A DNA stretch of 64,000 bases, taken from the NCBI RefSeq assembly GCF_002441655.1, contig NZ_JXJU01000007.1, positions 1-64,000 on the forward strand, given 5' to 3'. The DNA comes from Lactococcus fujiensis JCM 16395. Its GTDB lineage: Bacteria > Bacillota > Bacilli > Lactobacillales > Streptococcaceae. The position numbers were made by a program, and so were the translations under genes. Below, in pieces: positions 43,428 through 53,269 of this stretch (within the stretch, counting starts at the first letter, position 1; each line of letters opens with the position of its first letter). The notes under the pieces were generated by a model. That model had not been told where the DNA came from. It saw only the letters and a list, made by a program, of their open reading frames with translations, and did no database searches.

Positions 43428-43461
43428 CAAAAAAACCGCAGATAAACTACGGTTTTTTTTT
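43428..43461. terminator. Bidirectional terminator between gltX and hsp20
   Basis: AAAAACCG and CGGTTTTT arms, extended by AG/CT after one mismatch, with A- and T-runs on both sides. Confidence 0.8.
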
Positions 43462-43462
43462 A

Positions 43463-43909
43463 TTATTGAATTTCAATCGGATTCTTGTCAGCACTGACAG
43501 AAGTCTTTGGTAACTCGATTTGGAGTACGCCACCATCATATTTTGCTGTAATTTTGTCACGATCAACTTGTGGTAATCTGTATGAGCGGCTGTAAGAACC
43601 ATAATAGCGTTCACTATGAATGACCTCATTAGCATCGTTTCGTGCTTCGCTTTCTTGCTCTTGTTTGCCACTGACAGACAAGATGCCATTCTCATAATCA
43701 ATATTTAGGTTTTCTTTCTTCAATCCTGGCAAATCAATTTTCACTGTGTAGGCTTGTTCAGATTCTGAAATATCTGTTTTCATAGTCGTCTGACGCGCAG
43801 AGAGTGGAAAATCAAGGCCAGTTTTAAAGAAGTTACGCCCAAAATGATTAAAGAAATCATCTCCGAAGTCCATCCAGTTGTTTTGATTGTTCATCAATTC
43901 GTTTGACAT
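43463..43909 (-). CDS. Small heat shock protein (Hsp20/alpha-crystallin)
   Basis: The 148-residue chaperone has an alpha-crystallin domain (about 37-140) with the conserved VKIDLPGLKKENLNI and GGVLQIELPK motifs, and a C-terminal IEIQ resembling the I-x-I/V assembly motif. It holds unfolding proteins in large oligomers. AGGAGG lies 7 nt before the ATG. A consensus promoter and a perfect CIRCE lie upstream, indicating HrcA control. A dispersed-palindrome copy lies near its C-terminus (43485-43500). Confidence 0.94.
   Translation of the reverse strand: MSNELMNNQNNWMDFGDDFFNHFGRNFFKTGLDFPLSARQTTMKTDISESEQAYTVKIDLPGLKKENLNIDYENGILSVSGKQEQESEARNDANEVIHSERYYGSYSRSYRLPQVDRDKITAKYDGGVLQIELPKTSVSADKNPIEIQ
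43485..43500. repeat. Dispersed palindrome copy in hsp20
   Basis: TTGTCAGCACTGACAG lies inside hsp20 near the C-terminus and is identical over 16 bases to the copy in mutS. Confidence 0.6.
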
Positions 43910-43966
43910 TGTAATACCTCCTCTATGAAAGGTGAGTTGTTATTATTGTTTTACCTTTCATTATCT

Positions 43967-43995
43967 ATTATAGTCAGTATTGGTCAGACTGTCAA
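43967..43995 (-). promoter_or_regulatory. hsp20 promoter
   Basis: On the minus strand TTGACA (43995-43990), 17 bp and TATAAT (43972-43967), a full consensus promoter. Confidence 0.85.
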
Positions 43996-44012
43996 GAAAA
44001 AGCACTCAAAAA

Positions 44013-44039
44013 TTAGCACTCCAATGTATAGAGTGCTAA
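44013..44039 (-). promoter_or_regulatory. CIRCE element upstream of hsp20, also argS terminator
   Basis: TTAGCACTC-N9-GAGTGCTAA is perfect and lies 17 bp upstream of the hsp20 -35. On the minus strand it follows the argS stop codon by about 20 nt and is succeeded by TTTTTG, so it can also end argS transcription. An extra half-site AGCACTC lies at 44001-44007. Confidence 0.92.
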
Positions 44040-44058
44040 TCTGTTTTTTATTACGATT

Positions 44059-45747
44059 TTACATTTCTTCGGGGCATTCTACACCAAGTAATCGAAGAGC
44101 TTCTTTGAGTACGACAGAAGTAGCGTTTGCGAGCGCAAGACGACTTTGGAGGCCATCATTTTTTTCTAAAATACGGATATGAGCGTAGTATTTATTGAAC
44201 GCTTGAGCAAGTGAAATCGCATATTTAGCAATAATACTTGGTTCGTACTTATCCGCGGCACGTTTTACAGTAGTTGAGAAGTTTTGGAGTAATTTAACAA
44301 TTTCCCATGCTTCTGCTGGTATTTCTGTAAATTCAACTTCGCTTGGCTTGAAATCAGCTTTACGTAAAATTGAGCGGATTCGAGCATAAGCATATTGAAC
44401 GTAAGGTCCAGTTTCACCTTCAAATGAAACCATTTCTTCAAGATTAAAGTCATAACCATTTGTACGGTCTGTCTTAAGATCGTAGAATTTAATAGCCCCA
44501 GTACCGACTTGATGAGCAACTATTTCTTTGTTTGTTAGGTCAGGGTTTTTCGCATTGATTTGTGATAAGGCACGCTCAACGGCTTCGTCAATAGTGGGTT
44601 CAAGTCGGATGATGTTTCCTTTACGCGTAGACAATTTTTTGCCATCACGAGTAACAAGTCCAAATGAAACGTGTTCAATATCTTTTGCCCAGTCAAAGCC
44701 CATTTCAGTCAAAACAGCTTTAAGTTGTTTAAAGTGGCCGGTTTGTTCACCTCCAACAACATAAAGCGATTTCGCAAAATCATAAGTACGTTTGCGGTAA
44801 ATTGCAGCTGCGAGGTCGCGCGTGATATAGAGGGTTGCCCCGTCAGATTTCTTAATGAGGGCAGGGTTCAAGTCATATTTTTCAAGGTCAACAATTGTTG
44901 CGCCTTGTGATTCTTTAAGAAGCCCCTTATTTTCAAGTAATTCGACAACTTCGTCCATTTTATCATTATAAAAGGCTTCGCCGTTAGTTGAGTCAAAATT
45001 TACACCAAGTTTATCGTAGATACGCTTAAATTCAACAAGAGACTCTTCTCGGAACCATTTCCACAAAGCGAGGGCTTCTTCGTCACCACGTTCGAGTTTT
45101 AAGAACCAATCACGAGCTTCATCGTCAAGTTCTGGTTTTTCTTCAGCCTCGGCATTGATTCGAACATAAAGTTTTAGGAGTTCATCGATTGGATGTTGAC
45201 GAACCGCTTCTTCATCTCCCCAAAGTTTATAGGCTGTGATTAGCATCCCAAATTGTTTGCCCCAGTCGCCCAAATGGTTGATGCGGATAGGATTGTAACC
45301 AATTTTTTGGTAGATATTGGCGAGTGCATCACCAATGACAGTTGAGCGTAAGTGACCAATAGAAAATGGTTTTGCAATATTTGGTGAACTCATATCAATG
45401 GTTACATTAGCTGCATTTCCAACATTTTGGTCAGCGTAATAATTTTGTTTTTCGTTGATTTCATTGATGACTGAATTTGCGACTGCATTTTTATCAAGGA
45501 AAAAGTTAACATAAGGACCTGTGGCAACAACTTTCTCGAAACCAGTCGTAACAATCTTTTCAGCGATTTCAACAGCAATTATTTGTGGTGCTTTGTGCAT
45601 GATTTTTGCGAGTTGAAAAGCAGGAAAGGCAAGGTCACCAAGTTCGGAAGTTTTTGGTTTCTCGATGAGTTTTTCGATTTGTTCCAATTCGAGCGCCCCG
45701 TCAAGCGCATTGAAAAGAGCAAGCGATACTAAATTTTTTTCATTCAT
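44059..45747 (-). CDS. argS: Arginine-tRNA ligase
   Basis: The 562-residue class I synthetase has the HIGH-equivalent FSIGHLRST (about 130), a N-terminal Add-1 domain and the DALR anticodon-binding domain at the C-terminus. It charges tRNA-Arg. The ATG is 7 nt downstream of an extended -10 TGATAAAAT (minus strand), so it appears leaderless. It is divergent from argR, the same pairing as in streptococci. Confidence 0.97.
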   Translation of the reverse strand: MNEKNLVSLALFNALDGALELEQIEKLIEKPKTSELGDLAFPAFQLAKIMHKAPQIIAVEIAEKIVTTGFEKVVATGPYVNFFLDKNAVANSVINEINEKQNYYADQNVGNAANVTIDMSSPNIAKPFSIGHLRSTVIGDALANIYQKIGYNPIRINHLGDWGKQFGMLITAYKLWGDEEAVRQHPIDELLKLYVRINAEAEEKPELDDEARDWFLKLERGDEEALALWKWFREESLVEFKRIYDKLGVNFDSTNGEAFYNDKMDEVVELLENKGLLKESQGATIVDLEKYDLNPALIKKSDGATLYITRDLAAAIYRKRTYDFAKSLYVVGGEQTGHFKQLKAVLTEMGFDWAKDIEHVSFGLVTRDGKKLSTRKGNIIRLEPTIDEAVERALSQINAKNPDLTNKEIVAHQVGTGAIKFYDLKTDRTNGYDFNLEEMVSFEGETGPYVQYAYARIRSILRKADFKPSEVEFTEIPAEAWEIVKLLQNFSTTVKRAADKYEPSIIAKYAISLAQAFNKYYAHIRILEKNDGLQSRLALANATSVVLKEALRLLGVECPEEM

Positions 45748-45953
45748 GCTTTATATTTTATCATATTTTACATTAAAAAAAGTGAATAAATCTCAAAGCC
45801 TAAGGCTTTTTGTTGAAAAAAGAAATGTGCATATAAAAAACTCATTTTAAGTGGAAAAAATGATAAGTAAATGACTAATTTTAGTAATCGGAAAGGAATA
45901 AAAAATGTAAATCTTTCTAATCAATGGCTCACTAATATGTTATAATTATACAC
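45748..45953. promoter_or_regulatory. Divergent argS-argR promoter region
   Basis: Both genes have -10 boxes 7 nt before their start codons: TAAAAT (45760-45755, minus) for argS and TATAAT (45941-45946) for argR. A small terminator-like hairpin AAAGCC-taa-GGCTTT (45795-45809) lies between them without an associated gene. Confidence 0.5.
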
Positions 45954-46403
45954 ATGAAGAGAGCTGAACGATTAACATTAATTACATCGATTATTACAAG
46001 TCATCAAATTGCAACTCAAGAAGATCTGCAGGTATATTTGGAGCGAGAAGGTGTTGAAATAACACAAGCGACACTATCACGTGATATTCGTGAATTGAAT
46101 ATCATCAAAAAACGTGAAAATGGCAAAAGTTTTTACTCGTTTTTGGCTGATGAAAATAAAGAATCTCATACCGATTTACAAATGCATTTCGCTAGATTTG
46201 TTGTAAAGGTAGCGGCTGCGAGTGTGATTGTTGTTGTTCATACGCATTTAGGTGAAGCAGATTTGCTGGCAAACGCAATTGACAGTGAGAATCGGCCATC
46301 TATCCTAGGAACTATTGCTGGTGCGGATACACTTTTAATTACTTGTATTTCAGAAACGGCTGCGACAGCTCTTTTAACGGAGATCGAAGATGCTATACAA
46401 TGA
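45954..46403 (+). CDS. argR: Arginine repressor ArgR
   Basis: The 149-residue regulator has an N-terminal winged helix (QEDLQVYLEREGVEITQATLSRDIREL) with the conserved SRD motif and a C-terminal oligomerisation/arginine-binding domain with GTIAGADTLLI. It controls arginine metabolism. The ATG is 7 nt after TATAAT with no ribosome binding site, so it is predicted leaderless. It overlaps the next gene by 14 nt, and argR-mutS is a conserved streptococcal order. Confidence 0.95.
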   Translation: MKRAERLTLITSIITSHQIATQEDLQVYLEREGVEITQATLSRDIRELNIIKKRENGKSFYSFLADENKESHTDLQMHFARFVVKVAAASVIVVVHTHLGEADLLANAIDSENRPSILGTIAGADTLLITCISETAATALLTEIEDAIQ

Positions 46404-46737
46404 AAAAGTAGAAGCATTGGTAAATGAAATTTCAGAGCTTGAATATGTCCAAAAATTCAAAAAAGCTGAGCAAAATTTACATGCTAAGACTGAACTTTTT
46501 GATTTACAAACGCAAATGAAAGGCTTGCAAAGAGATGCAGTACTTTATCGTAAGATAGGTAAGATGCAAGCCTATAAAGAGACTTCGCACGCTGCTCAAA
46601 AAATCGAAAAGCAGCTCAAAAAGGACCCTCTCGTTCAACAATATTTTTTGATGTTGCAAGATGTAAATGATTTAGTGCAATATGTGACTGGCGAGATTGA
46701 GGGAAAAGTCAATGCTTCATTAGAAGATGATGAGTAG
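46390..46737 (+). CDS. YlbF/YmcA family protein
   Basis: The 115-residue protein is helical and charged and fits the YlbF/YmcA (Com_YlbF) family, whose Bacillus members form an Fe-S complex tuning RNase Y. The ATG at 46390 lies inside the end of argR, with GGAG 8 nt upstream, so translation is coupled. It lies between argR and mutS in a rightward block. Confidence 0.8.
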   Translation: MLYNEKVEALVNEISELEYVQKFKKAEQNLHAKTELFDLQTQMKGLQRDAVLYRKIGKMQAYKETSHAAQKIEKQLKKDPLVQQYFLMLQDVNDLVQYVTGEIEGKVNASLEDDE

Positions 46738-46779
46738 GAATTAATTTTTATAATAGAAAAAATGAGAAAAGAGAGAGAA

Positions 46780-49410
46780 ATGCCGGAGAAAATTTCACCT
46801 GGAATGCAACAGTATCTAGACATCAAGAAAGATTATCCTGATGCCTTTTTACTTTTTCGAATGGGGGATTTTTACGAACTTTTCTATGAAGATGCTGTGA
46901 ATGCAGCACAAATTTTGGAGTTAACGCTAACTTCTCGCAATAAAAATTCGGAAAATCCTGTCCCAATGGCTGGTGTACCTCATCACGCCATTAGTGAATA
47001 TATTGAAAAACTGGTTGATTTAGGCTATAAAGTGGCTGTTGCTGATCAAATAGAAAATCCCAAAGATGCAGTTGGAATTGTCAAACGTGCGGTGACCCAA
47101 GTCATCACACCTGGAACCATGGTTGACGGAAAAAATAATGGCGAAAATAATTTTTTAGTCGCAATTGATCAAGCTGAAAACAAATTTGCTTTGGCATATA
47201 TTGACCTCTCAACAGGAGAATTTAAAGTCACTGAACTGCCTGATTTTATGACTGTAAAAGGAGAAATAGCTTCACTAAAAGCTCATGAAGTTGTTGCGGG
47301 ATATCCGTTAGAGGAGTCGCAAACTAAACAATTAACTCAACAGTTGAATGTGCTTATTTCCGAACAATTTGAGCGGGATGAGAATATTTCTAATGTTAAT
47401 TCATTCCAAAACCTTTCCAGTTTGTCAAACAAAGCTGAGAATAGAGCATTATCTTCTCTTGCTGAGAAAACAGAAGAAAATAAAGCGGAACAAGAACCGA
47501 TGGATTTGTCAGCACTGACAGATCTTGAAAAATCGCTTGTTCAAAAATTATTGAGTTACATCAAGCGAACTCAAATGCGTGATTTAAGCCATGTTCAAAA
47601 TATTGAACACTATGAAATTAAAGATTTTCTCCAAATGGACTATGCAACCAAATCTTCATTGGAATTGACTGCAAACAAGCGGGAAGGGAAAAAGCATGGG
47701 ACCTTGTATTGGCTGTTAGATTCAACAAAAACGGCAATGGGTTCTCGTCTTCTTCGTTCATGGATTGACCGTCCATTACTAAATGTGAATGAAATCAATA
47801 AACGTCTGGAAATCACTCAAATTTTGATTGATAATTTCTTTGAACGTGCGGATTTAATCGAGTCGCTCAAGGGCGTTTATGATTTGGAACGGTTGGCTTC
47901 CCGTGTTTCGTTTGGGAAAGCAGTTCCTGTTGACTTTTTACAATTAGCAAATTCTCTCTCTAATGTTCCAATTATTAAAAATATCTTAGAAAGTATTAAT
48001 CAGCCTTTATTGTCCTCTCTGGCCAATCGGATGGATGCTCTTCCAGAGCTGACGGAGTTTATTAATTTAGCTATTGATGATACAGCAGCTCGAACGATTA
48101 CTGAAGGTGGTATTATCAAGACAGGCTACAACGAACAACTTGATAAATACCGTGAAGCATTGGAGAATGGGACTTCTTGGATTGCTAAATTAGAGGCAGA
48201 TGAAAAAGTAAAGACTGGAATTTCAACACTGAGAATTGATTTTAATCGCAAAGATGGTTATTATTTCCACATCACACAAAGTCAATTAGGCAGCGTTCCA
48301 GATCACTTTTTTCGGAAGGCGACGCTTAAGAATTCAGAACGTTTTGGCTCAAAAGAATTGTCAGAAATTGAAGAAATCATGTTGGAAGCAAAAGAGAAGT
48401 CAAGTACGCTAGAATATGAACTCTTTTTGAAAGTTCGTGCAACTACAGAGCAGTATATTTCACGATTACAGGCTCTTGCGAAAGCAGTGGCGGAAATTGA
48501 CTGTCTTCAGAGCTTTGCTACAATTGCCGAAAAAGAAGGTTATATTCGTCCAGTTTTAACACCACATGATAAGGCTGTAAATATAAAAAATGGGCGTCAT
48601 GCAGTGGTTGAGGCAGTTATGGGGGCCCAAGAGTATGTGCCAAATGATATTGAATTTTCAAAAGATACAACGATACAACTGATTACTGGACCAAATATGT
48701 CTGGGAAGTCGACTTATATGCGTCAGTTCGCATTGACTGTTATTATGGCTCAAATTGGTTCATTTGTTCCAGCAGAAGTCGCGAAACTACCGATTTTTGA
48801 TGCCATTTTCACTCGAATAGGAGCAAGTGATAACCTGATTTCAGGCGAATCAACCTTTATGGTTGAAATGAGTGAGGCAAATCATGCGATCCAAAGTGCG
48901 ACCGAAAACTCATTGATTATTTTTGATGAACTAGGCCGAGGAACAGCAACGTACGACGGCATGGCGTTAGCTCAAGCGATTATTGAATTTGTGCATGATA
49001 AAATTGGTGCGAAAACACTTTTTGCTACGCATTATCACGAGTTAACTGAACTTGAAACTACACTTAAACATTTGAAAAATGTGCATGTTGCGACCTTAGA
49101 AGAAAATGGCAATGTCACTTTTTTGCACAAAATTACGGAAGGCCCTGCTGACAAATCATATGGAATTCATGTTGCAAAAATTGCTGGTTTACCAAATGTA
49201 CTTTTGGAACGAGCAGATATTATTCTCCAAAAATTAGAAAATAAACCTGTTATCGTTCAATCCTTAGAAAATCATGATGAACAACTAAGTTTATTTGATT
49301 TTGATGAGCAATCGACAGAAATTATTGACCGTTTAAAAAAGGCAAATATTGATAATATGACAGCCAGAGATGCGATGAACTTTCTTTGGGATTTGAAAGA
49401 CCTTTTATAA
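46780..49410 (+). CDS. mutS: DNA mismatch repair protein MutS
   Basis: The roughly 876-residue protein recognises mismatches. The mismatch-binding GDFYELF motif (Phe-x-Glu, about 35) opens the protein, Walker [10 protein letters not shown] lies at about 640 and the ABC-type [12 protein letters not shown] at about 720. I chose the ATG at 46780 because family members begin close to [10 protein letters not shown]. However, TATAAT (46749-46754) puts the transcription start at another in-frame ATG, 46762, which would give a leaderless mRNA with six more codons. A copy of the dispersed palindrome lies at 47506-47521 in a variable linker. Confidence 0.96.
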   Translation: MPEKISPGMQQYLDIKKDYPDAFLLFRMGDFYELFYEDAVNAAQILELTLTSRNKNSENPVPMAGVPHHAISEYIEKLVDLGYKVAVADQIENPKDAVGIVKRAVTQVITPGTMVDGKNNGENNFLVAIDQAENKFALAYIDLSTGEFKVTELPDFMTVKGEIASLKAHEVVAGYPLEESQTKQLTQQLNVLISEQFERDENISNVNSFQNLSSLSNKAENRALSSLAEKTEENKAEQEPMDLSALTDLEKSLVQKLLSYIKRTQMRDLSHVQNIEHYEIKDFLQMDYATKSSLELTANKREGKKHGTLYWLLDSTKTAMGSRLLRSWIDRPLLNVNEINKRLEITQILIDNFFERADLIESLKGVYDLERLASRVSFGKAVPVDFLQLANSLSNVPIIKNILESINQPLLSSLANRMDALPELTEFINLAIDDTAARTITEGGIIKTGYNEQLDKYREALENGTSWIAKLEADEKVKTGISTLRIDFNRKDGYYFHITQSQLGSVPDHFFRKATLKNSERFGSKELSEIEEIMLEAKEKSSTLEYELFLKVRATTEQYISRLQALAKAVAEIDCLQSFATIAEKEGYIRPVLTPHDKAVNIKNGRHAVVEAVMGAQEYVPNDIEFSKDTTIQLITGPNMSGKSTYMRQFALTVIMAQIGSFVPAEVAKLPIFDAIFTRIGASDNLISGESTFMVEMSEANHAIQSATENSLIIFDELGRGTATYDGMALAQAIIEFVHDKIGAKTLFATHYHELTELETTLKHLKNVHVATLEENGNVTFLHKITEGPADKSYGIHVAKIAGLPNVLLERADIILQKLENKPVIVQSLENHDEQLSLFDFDEQSTEIIDRLKKANIDNMTARDAMNFLWDLKDLL
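47506..47521. repeat. Dispersed palindrome copy in mutS
   Basis: TTGTCAGCACTGACAG encodes LSALT in a charged linker of MutS and is identical to the hsp20 copy. Confidence 0.6.
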
Positions 49411-49494
49411 GCGTTCAATTATTATGAAATTATTTTGAAATTCATGAGAAAATTGATATACTCATAAGTATAAACAGTAGATTGGAGAGGAAAC

Positions 49495-50160
49495 ATGGAC
49501 GAAGATCAATTAAAAGAATCAAATTCAGAAGCAAAACCCTTAGTTGAAAAATCCACTCAGCAAATTGAACTTGAATCAGAACATCATGTCACACCGCCTG
49601 GGGATCCTGAATTTCCAGCTGCAGAATATGATTTTGGCACATCTCTAGTTTCTAAAGCTGAAGAGGTGAAAGTACCCGAAGCATCAGTACTGACAGAAGT
49701 AAATCAGTCAAAAGATGAAGAAGTTTCTCAAATTCTAACACCTTTAGGCTCAAATGCTTATGCAGATGTGGCAGGAAGTAATTCAGAAAAATCGCATGAG
49801 CCGATTAAACCAAAATGGAACTGGGGTGCCTTTGCATTTCCGCTATTCTTTGGTGTTGCACATCGCGTTTATCTTGGTTTACTCATTTTACTGGTCGCAA
49901 TTCCTGGAGTAGGTCCCCTTTTTGGCATTATCTGGTCGATTATCTTTGGCTTTAATGGTGAAAAATGGGCTCTTGAAAATCGGGATAACCGTTATCGGGA
50001 CGAAGAAGAATTTCGAAAAATTATGGACGGATGGAACCGTGCGGGATTAATTGGCTTTATTCTATATATTGTTGTGGGTATTCTGATTGTCGCCGGATTG
50101 ATCTTGTTTATTTTCTTTGTCTACAATGATAATGTGAACTCTTTCCAAAATATTAATTAG
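49495..50160 (+). CDS. Membrane protein with acidic N-terminal tail (DUF2628-like)
   Basis: The 221-residue protein has a long disordered acidic N-terminus (about 1-100, rich in Glu, Ser and Pro). A C-terminal membrane module follows with KWNWGAFAFPLFFGVAHR, two helices, FGFNGEKWALENR and a final helix (about 180-210). The aromatic module resembles DUF2628 proteins of unknown function. GGAGAGG lies 5 nt before the ATG. It sits between mutS and mutL but has no evident repair role. A near-copy of the dispersed palindrome is at 49683-49696. Confidence 0.75.
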   Translation: MDEDQLKESNSEAKPLVEKSTQQIELESEHHVTPPGDPEFPAAEYDFGTSLVSKAEEVKVPEASVLTEVNQSKDEEVSQILTPLGSNAYADVAGSNSEKSHEPIKPKWNWGAFAFPLFFGVAHRVYLGLLILLVAIPGVGPLFGIIWSIIFGFNGEKWALENRDNRYRDEEEFRKIMDGWNRAGLIGFILYIVVGILIVAGLILFIFFVYNDNVNSFQNIN

Positions 50161-50199
50161 GATTTAACAATTTAATATAGCGTTGGATAACCAAGAAGT

Positions 50200-50222
50200 A
50201 AAGCGGGCGACCGCTTTTTTTA
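50200..50222 (+). terminator. Terminator before mutL
   Basis: AAAGCGG-gcga-CCGCTTT plus T-run, followed at once by TATAAT (50226-50231) for mutL. Confidence 0.8.
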
Positions 50223-50265
50223 TGTTATAATAAAACAAGAAAAGCTGAGAAACGAGGAGATCGAA

Positions 50266-52149
50266 TTGGGAAAAATTATTGAACTTGACGAAGGACTCGC
50301 CAATCAAATTGCCGCCGGAGAAGTGGTCGAACGACCTGCGAGTGTCGTTAAAGAACTTGTTGAAAATTCGATTGACGCTGGAAGTTCAAAAGTCATCATT
50401 AAAATTGAAGAATCGGGGCTAAAACTCATTGAGGTTATCGATAACGGAACAGGTATTGAAAAAGCGGATGTTTCAATTGCTTTAAAACGTCATGCAACCA
50501 GTAAAATTAAGAGTAAATCAGACCTATTCCGTATAAGGACGCTTGGATTTCGCGGTGAGGCAATTCCTTCGATTGCTTCTGTCAGTGACTTTACACTTGA
50601 AACGAGTGTCAAAGAGGAAAACTCCGGGACAAAATTGTCGGCTCAAGGCGGGAAAATTATTTCCATAGAACCGACCCTTAAGCGCGAAGGAACAAAAATA
50701 AAAGTTGAAAATCTATTTTTTAATACACCGGCACGACTTAAATATATTCGATCTTTGCAAGCAGAGCTTTCGCATATCACGGACATGATTAATCGATTGA
50801 GCTTGGCTCATCCCGAAATTTCTTTTCAGTTAATTAATAATGGCAATGAACTTTTAAAAACGACTGGTTCGGGTGATTTAAGACAAGTAATTGCCTCTAT
50901 TTATGGCATTAGTCAAGCCAAAAAAATGCGTTCGTTTCATGCTGAAGATTTAGATTTTGTTGTTTCTGGCTATGTAAGTTTGCCAGAATTGACACGTTCT
51001 AATCAAAATTACATTACAATCTTAGTAAATGGTAGATATATTAAAAATTTCTTATTAAGAAGAGCAATATTAGAAGGTTATGGCAATCGTATTATGGTTG
51101 GTCGCTATCCTTTGGCTGTCCTTTCAATTCAAATTGATCCACAACTGACAGATGTTAATGTGCATCCGACAAAGCAAGAAATACGTTTATCAAAAGAAAA
51201 AGAGCTGATGGCCTTGATCTCAAAAGGAATTACTGATACCCTTTCAGAAGGTGTTTTAATTCCAGAAGCGCTTGAAAATGTTGCGAAACGGCCTGCAGTA
51301 AAACCTCAAAATATTCAAACTGAGTTGCCAATCTCGTCCTCTTCTTTGTATTATGACAAAGAAAAACATGACTTCTTCGTTAATGAAGAAGTAAATCAAC
51401 CCTTAATTCATAAGAAAGAGCAGAGTGAGGGAAGGGAATTGGTTACGATGGGGTCAGAACATCAAATTGAATCAGAAACTCAATTTGATGAATTATCTTT
51501 CAATGAAAGTCCAGTCCCATTGATTGAATTTCCTCACTTGGAATATTTGGCACAGCTTCATCGAACATATTTGCTCTGCCAAGCGCCCGAGGGCCTTTAT
51601 TTGATAGATCAGCATGCTGCTCAAGAACGTGTGAAATATGAATATTGGAAAGAGAAAATTGGTGATGTAGATATTGCTCAACAAGTATTACTGAGTCCTT
51701 ATTATTTTGACTTGCCTAAAAATGAGTCCCTTTTGCTACTTGAAAGAAAGGATAAATTACATGAGGCTGGTATTTTCTTGGAAGATTATGGTGAAAATAA
51801 ATTTATTCTTAGAGAAAATCCAATTTGGTTAAAGGAATCTGAAATTGAAAAGGTTGTTTATGAGATGATAGATATTGTTCTCTCATCAGACCAATTTTCG
51901 CTCAAAAAATACCGGCATGATTTGGCAGCCATGGTTTCTTGTAAAAGTTCGATTAAGGCAGGGGATCCTCTTGATGCCGACTCAGCAAAAGCCTTGATAA
52001 AAGAACTAGCGCAATGTGAGAACCCATATTCTTGCGCTCATGGACGTCCAACAATTGTTCATTTTTCGGATCAAGATATCCAAAAAATGTTTCGAAGAAT
52101 TCAAGAGAGCCATCGCTCAAAAGCAGCAAGTTGGAAAGACTATAATTAA
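50266..52149 (+). CDS. mutL: DNA mismatch repair protein MutL
   Basis: The 627-residue GHKL ATPase couples MutS to strand removal. The N-terminal ATP-binding motifs ENSIDAG, DNGTGI and GFRGEA are clear; the C-terminal domain has [11 protein letters not shown] and CAHGRPT, and the [12 protein letters not shown] motif marks an endonuclease-type MutL. The start is a TTG with GAGGAG 6 nt upstream. ruvA follows 33 nt later, probably in the same transcript. Confidence 0.96.
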   Translation: MGKIIELDEGLANQIAAGEVVERPASVVKELVENSIDAGSSKVIIKIEESGLKLIEVIDNGTGIEKADVSIALKRHATSKIKSKSDLFRIRTLGFRGEAIPSIASVSDFTLETSVKEENSGTKLSAQGGKIISIEPTLKREGTKIKVENLFFNTPARLKYIRSLQAELSHITDMINRLSLAHPEISFQLINNGNELLKTTGSGDLRQVIASIYGISQAKKMRSFHAEDLDFVVSGYVSLPELTRSNQNYITILVNGRYIKNFLLRRAILEGYGNRIMVGRYPLAVLSIQIDPQLTDVNVHPTKQEIRLSKEKELMALISKGITDTLSEGVLIPEALENVAKRPAVKPQNIQTELPISSSSLYYDKEKHDFFVNEEVNQPLIHKKEQSEGRELVTMGSEHQIESETQFDELSFNESPVPLIEFPHLEYLAQLHRTYLLCQAPEGLYLIDQHAAQERVKYEYWKEKIGDVDIAQQVLLSPYYFDLPKNESLLLLERKDKLHEAGIFLEDYGENKFILRENPIWLKESEIEKVVYEMIDIVLSSDQFSLKKYRHDLAAMVSCKSSIKAGDPLDADSAKALIKELAQCENPYSCAHGRPTIVHFSDQDIQKMFRRIQESHRSKAASWKDYN

Positions 52150-52182
52150 AAAATAATAATAAAATTCTGAAAGAAAAAACGA

Positions 52183-52776
52183 ATGTACGAATATATTAAT
52201 GGAAAACTTACCAAAATCACACCAACTTATATTGTTATTGAAGCTAATTTGATTGGTTACCTAATTAATGTTGCTAATCCATACGCTTGGTCTGGAAAAA
52301 TGAATAATACAGTGAAAATTTTTGTTCACCAAGTGATTCGCGAAGACGCACATACTTTATTCGGTTTTGTAAGTGAATCAGAAAAAGCTCTCTTTTTGCG
52401 CCTGATCAGTGTCTCTGGAATAGGTCCCAAATCTGCCTTAGCAATTATTGCTGCAAGTGATAATGAGGGATTAATTAATGCTATTGATAATAATGACATT
52501 AAATATTTAACTAAATTCCCGGGAGTGGGTAAGAAAACGGCCATGCAAATGATTTTGGATTTGGCGGGTAAATTTGATTCGACAGGTGCAGTTGGTATTT
52601 CCTTACTTGATGAAAATCCGATGAGTAATATAGCTCTTGATGAAGCGCTAGAAGCCTTGCAAGCATTGGGCTATCGTGCATCAGAACTGACAAAAATTAA
52701 GAAAAGTTTGGAAGCAGAACCTAATTTGACCAGTGAGGAATATATTAAGCATGCTTTAAAATTGATGATGAAGTAA
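52183..52776 (+). CDS. ruvA: Holliday junction branch migration protein RuvA
   Basis: The 197-residue protein has the OB-fold N-terminus ([20 protein letters not shown]), two helix-hairpin-helix motifs ([14 protein letters not shown] and [13 protein letters not shown]) and the C-terminal domain that contacts RuvB. It binds Holliday junctions. The ribosome binding site is weak (GAAAGAAA). ruvB lies 1.8 kb downstream, separated by an inserted marR-MFS pair, instead of being adjacent. TACGAATA overlaps its start codon. Confidence 0.95.
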   Translation: MYEYINGKLTKITPTYIVIEANLIGYLINVANPYAWSGKMNNTVKIFVHQVIREDAHTLFGFVSESEKALFLRLISVSGIGPKSALAIIAASDNEGLINAIDNNDIKYLTKFPGVGKKTAMQMILDLAGKFDSTGAVGISLLDENPMSNIALDEALEALQALGYRASELTKIKKSLEAEPNLTSEEYIKHALKLMMK

Positions 52777-52784
52777 TAAAATTA

Positions 52785-52833
52785 GTTCGTTGACGAACTT
52801 TTTTTATCGTGTTATAATAGTTCGTATGCGAAC
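52785..52833 (+). promoter_or_regulatory. marR promoter with two operator palindromes
   Basis: GTTCG-ttga-CGAAC (52785-52798) and GTTCG-tatg-CGAAC (52820-52833) are 35 bp apart centre to centre. The -35 TTGACG (52790-52795) lies in the first, TATAAT (52813-52818) between them, and the ATG (52826) in the second. The first palindrome with its following T-run may also end ruvA transcription. Confidence 0.82.
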
Positions 52834-53269
52834 AAATAAATATTCAATTGGAAAATTATTGAAAAAAGCAAATAATCAAATGTCACGCGAATTCGACCAA
52901 TTCGCATCATCTTACAATCTGACTGGACAACAAATGTTGATTATTGATTTTCTTTTCAACCATCAAGGTGAAGAGGTGATACAAAATCAAGTTGAAATTG
53001 AATTCAATATTCGACGTTCAACAACCACTGCAATTCTGCAACGGATGGAAAGTCATGGCCTTGTAGAACGTGTCCAAGGTAAAAAAGATGCACGTCAGAA
53101 AGTGTTGCATTTGACCAAAAAATCGGAAGAATTAGTACCTAAAATAAAAAAATTTATTATGATGCATGATGATTCGATTATGTCATCACTGACAATTGAA
53201 GAAAAATTGTTCATTCAAAAATTTTTACTAGGAATTATACAACATCAAGGGGGTGAAAAAAATGAATGA
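52826..53269 (+). CDS. MarR family transcriptional regulator
   Basis: The roughly 147-residue protein has the winged-helix core (VIQNQVEIEFNIRRSTTTAILQ) and the wing VERVQGKKDARQKVLHL with the DxR signature of MarR proteins. The ATG at 52826 lies 7 nt after TATAAT with no ribosome binding site and inside an operator palindrome; an upstream in-frame start would lie outside the transcript. It overlaps the MFS gene, so it is probably an autorepressed drug-efflux regulator. Confidence 0.9.
   Translation: MRTNKYSIGKLLKKANNQMSREFDQFASSYNLTGQQMLIIDFLFNHQGEEVIQNQVEIEFNIRRSTTTAILQRMESHGLVERVQGKKDARQKVLHLTKKSEELVPKIKKFIMMHDDSIMSSLTIEEKLFIQKFLLGIIQHQGGEKNE

Noticed and set aside
52186-52193. TACGAATA, the ComX/SigX cin-box sequence of streptococci
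   Set aside because: It overlaps codons 2-4 of ruvA (Tyr-Glu-Tyr), which are typical of RuvA, and has no gene correctly placed downstream.
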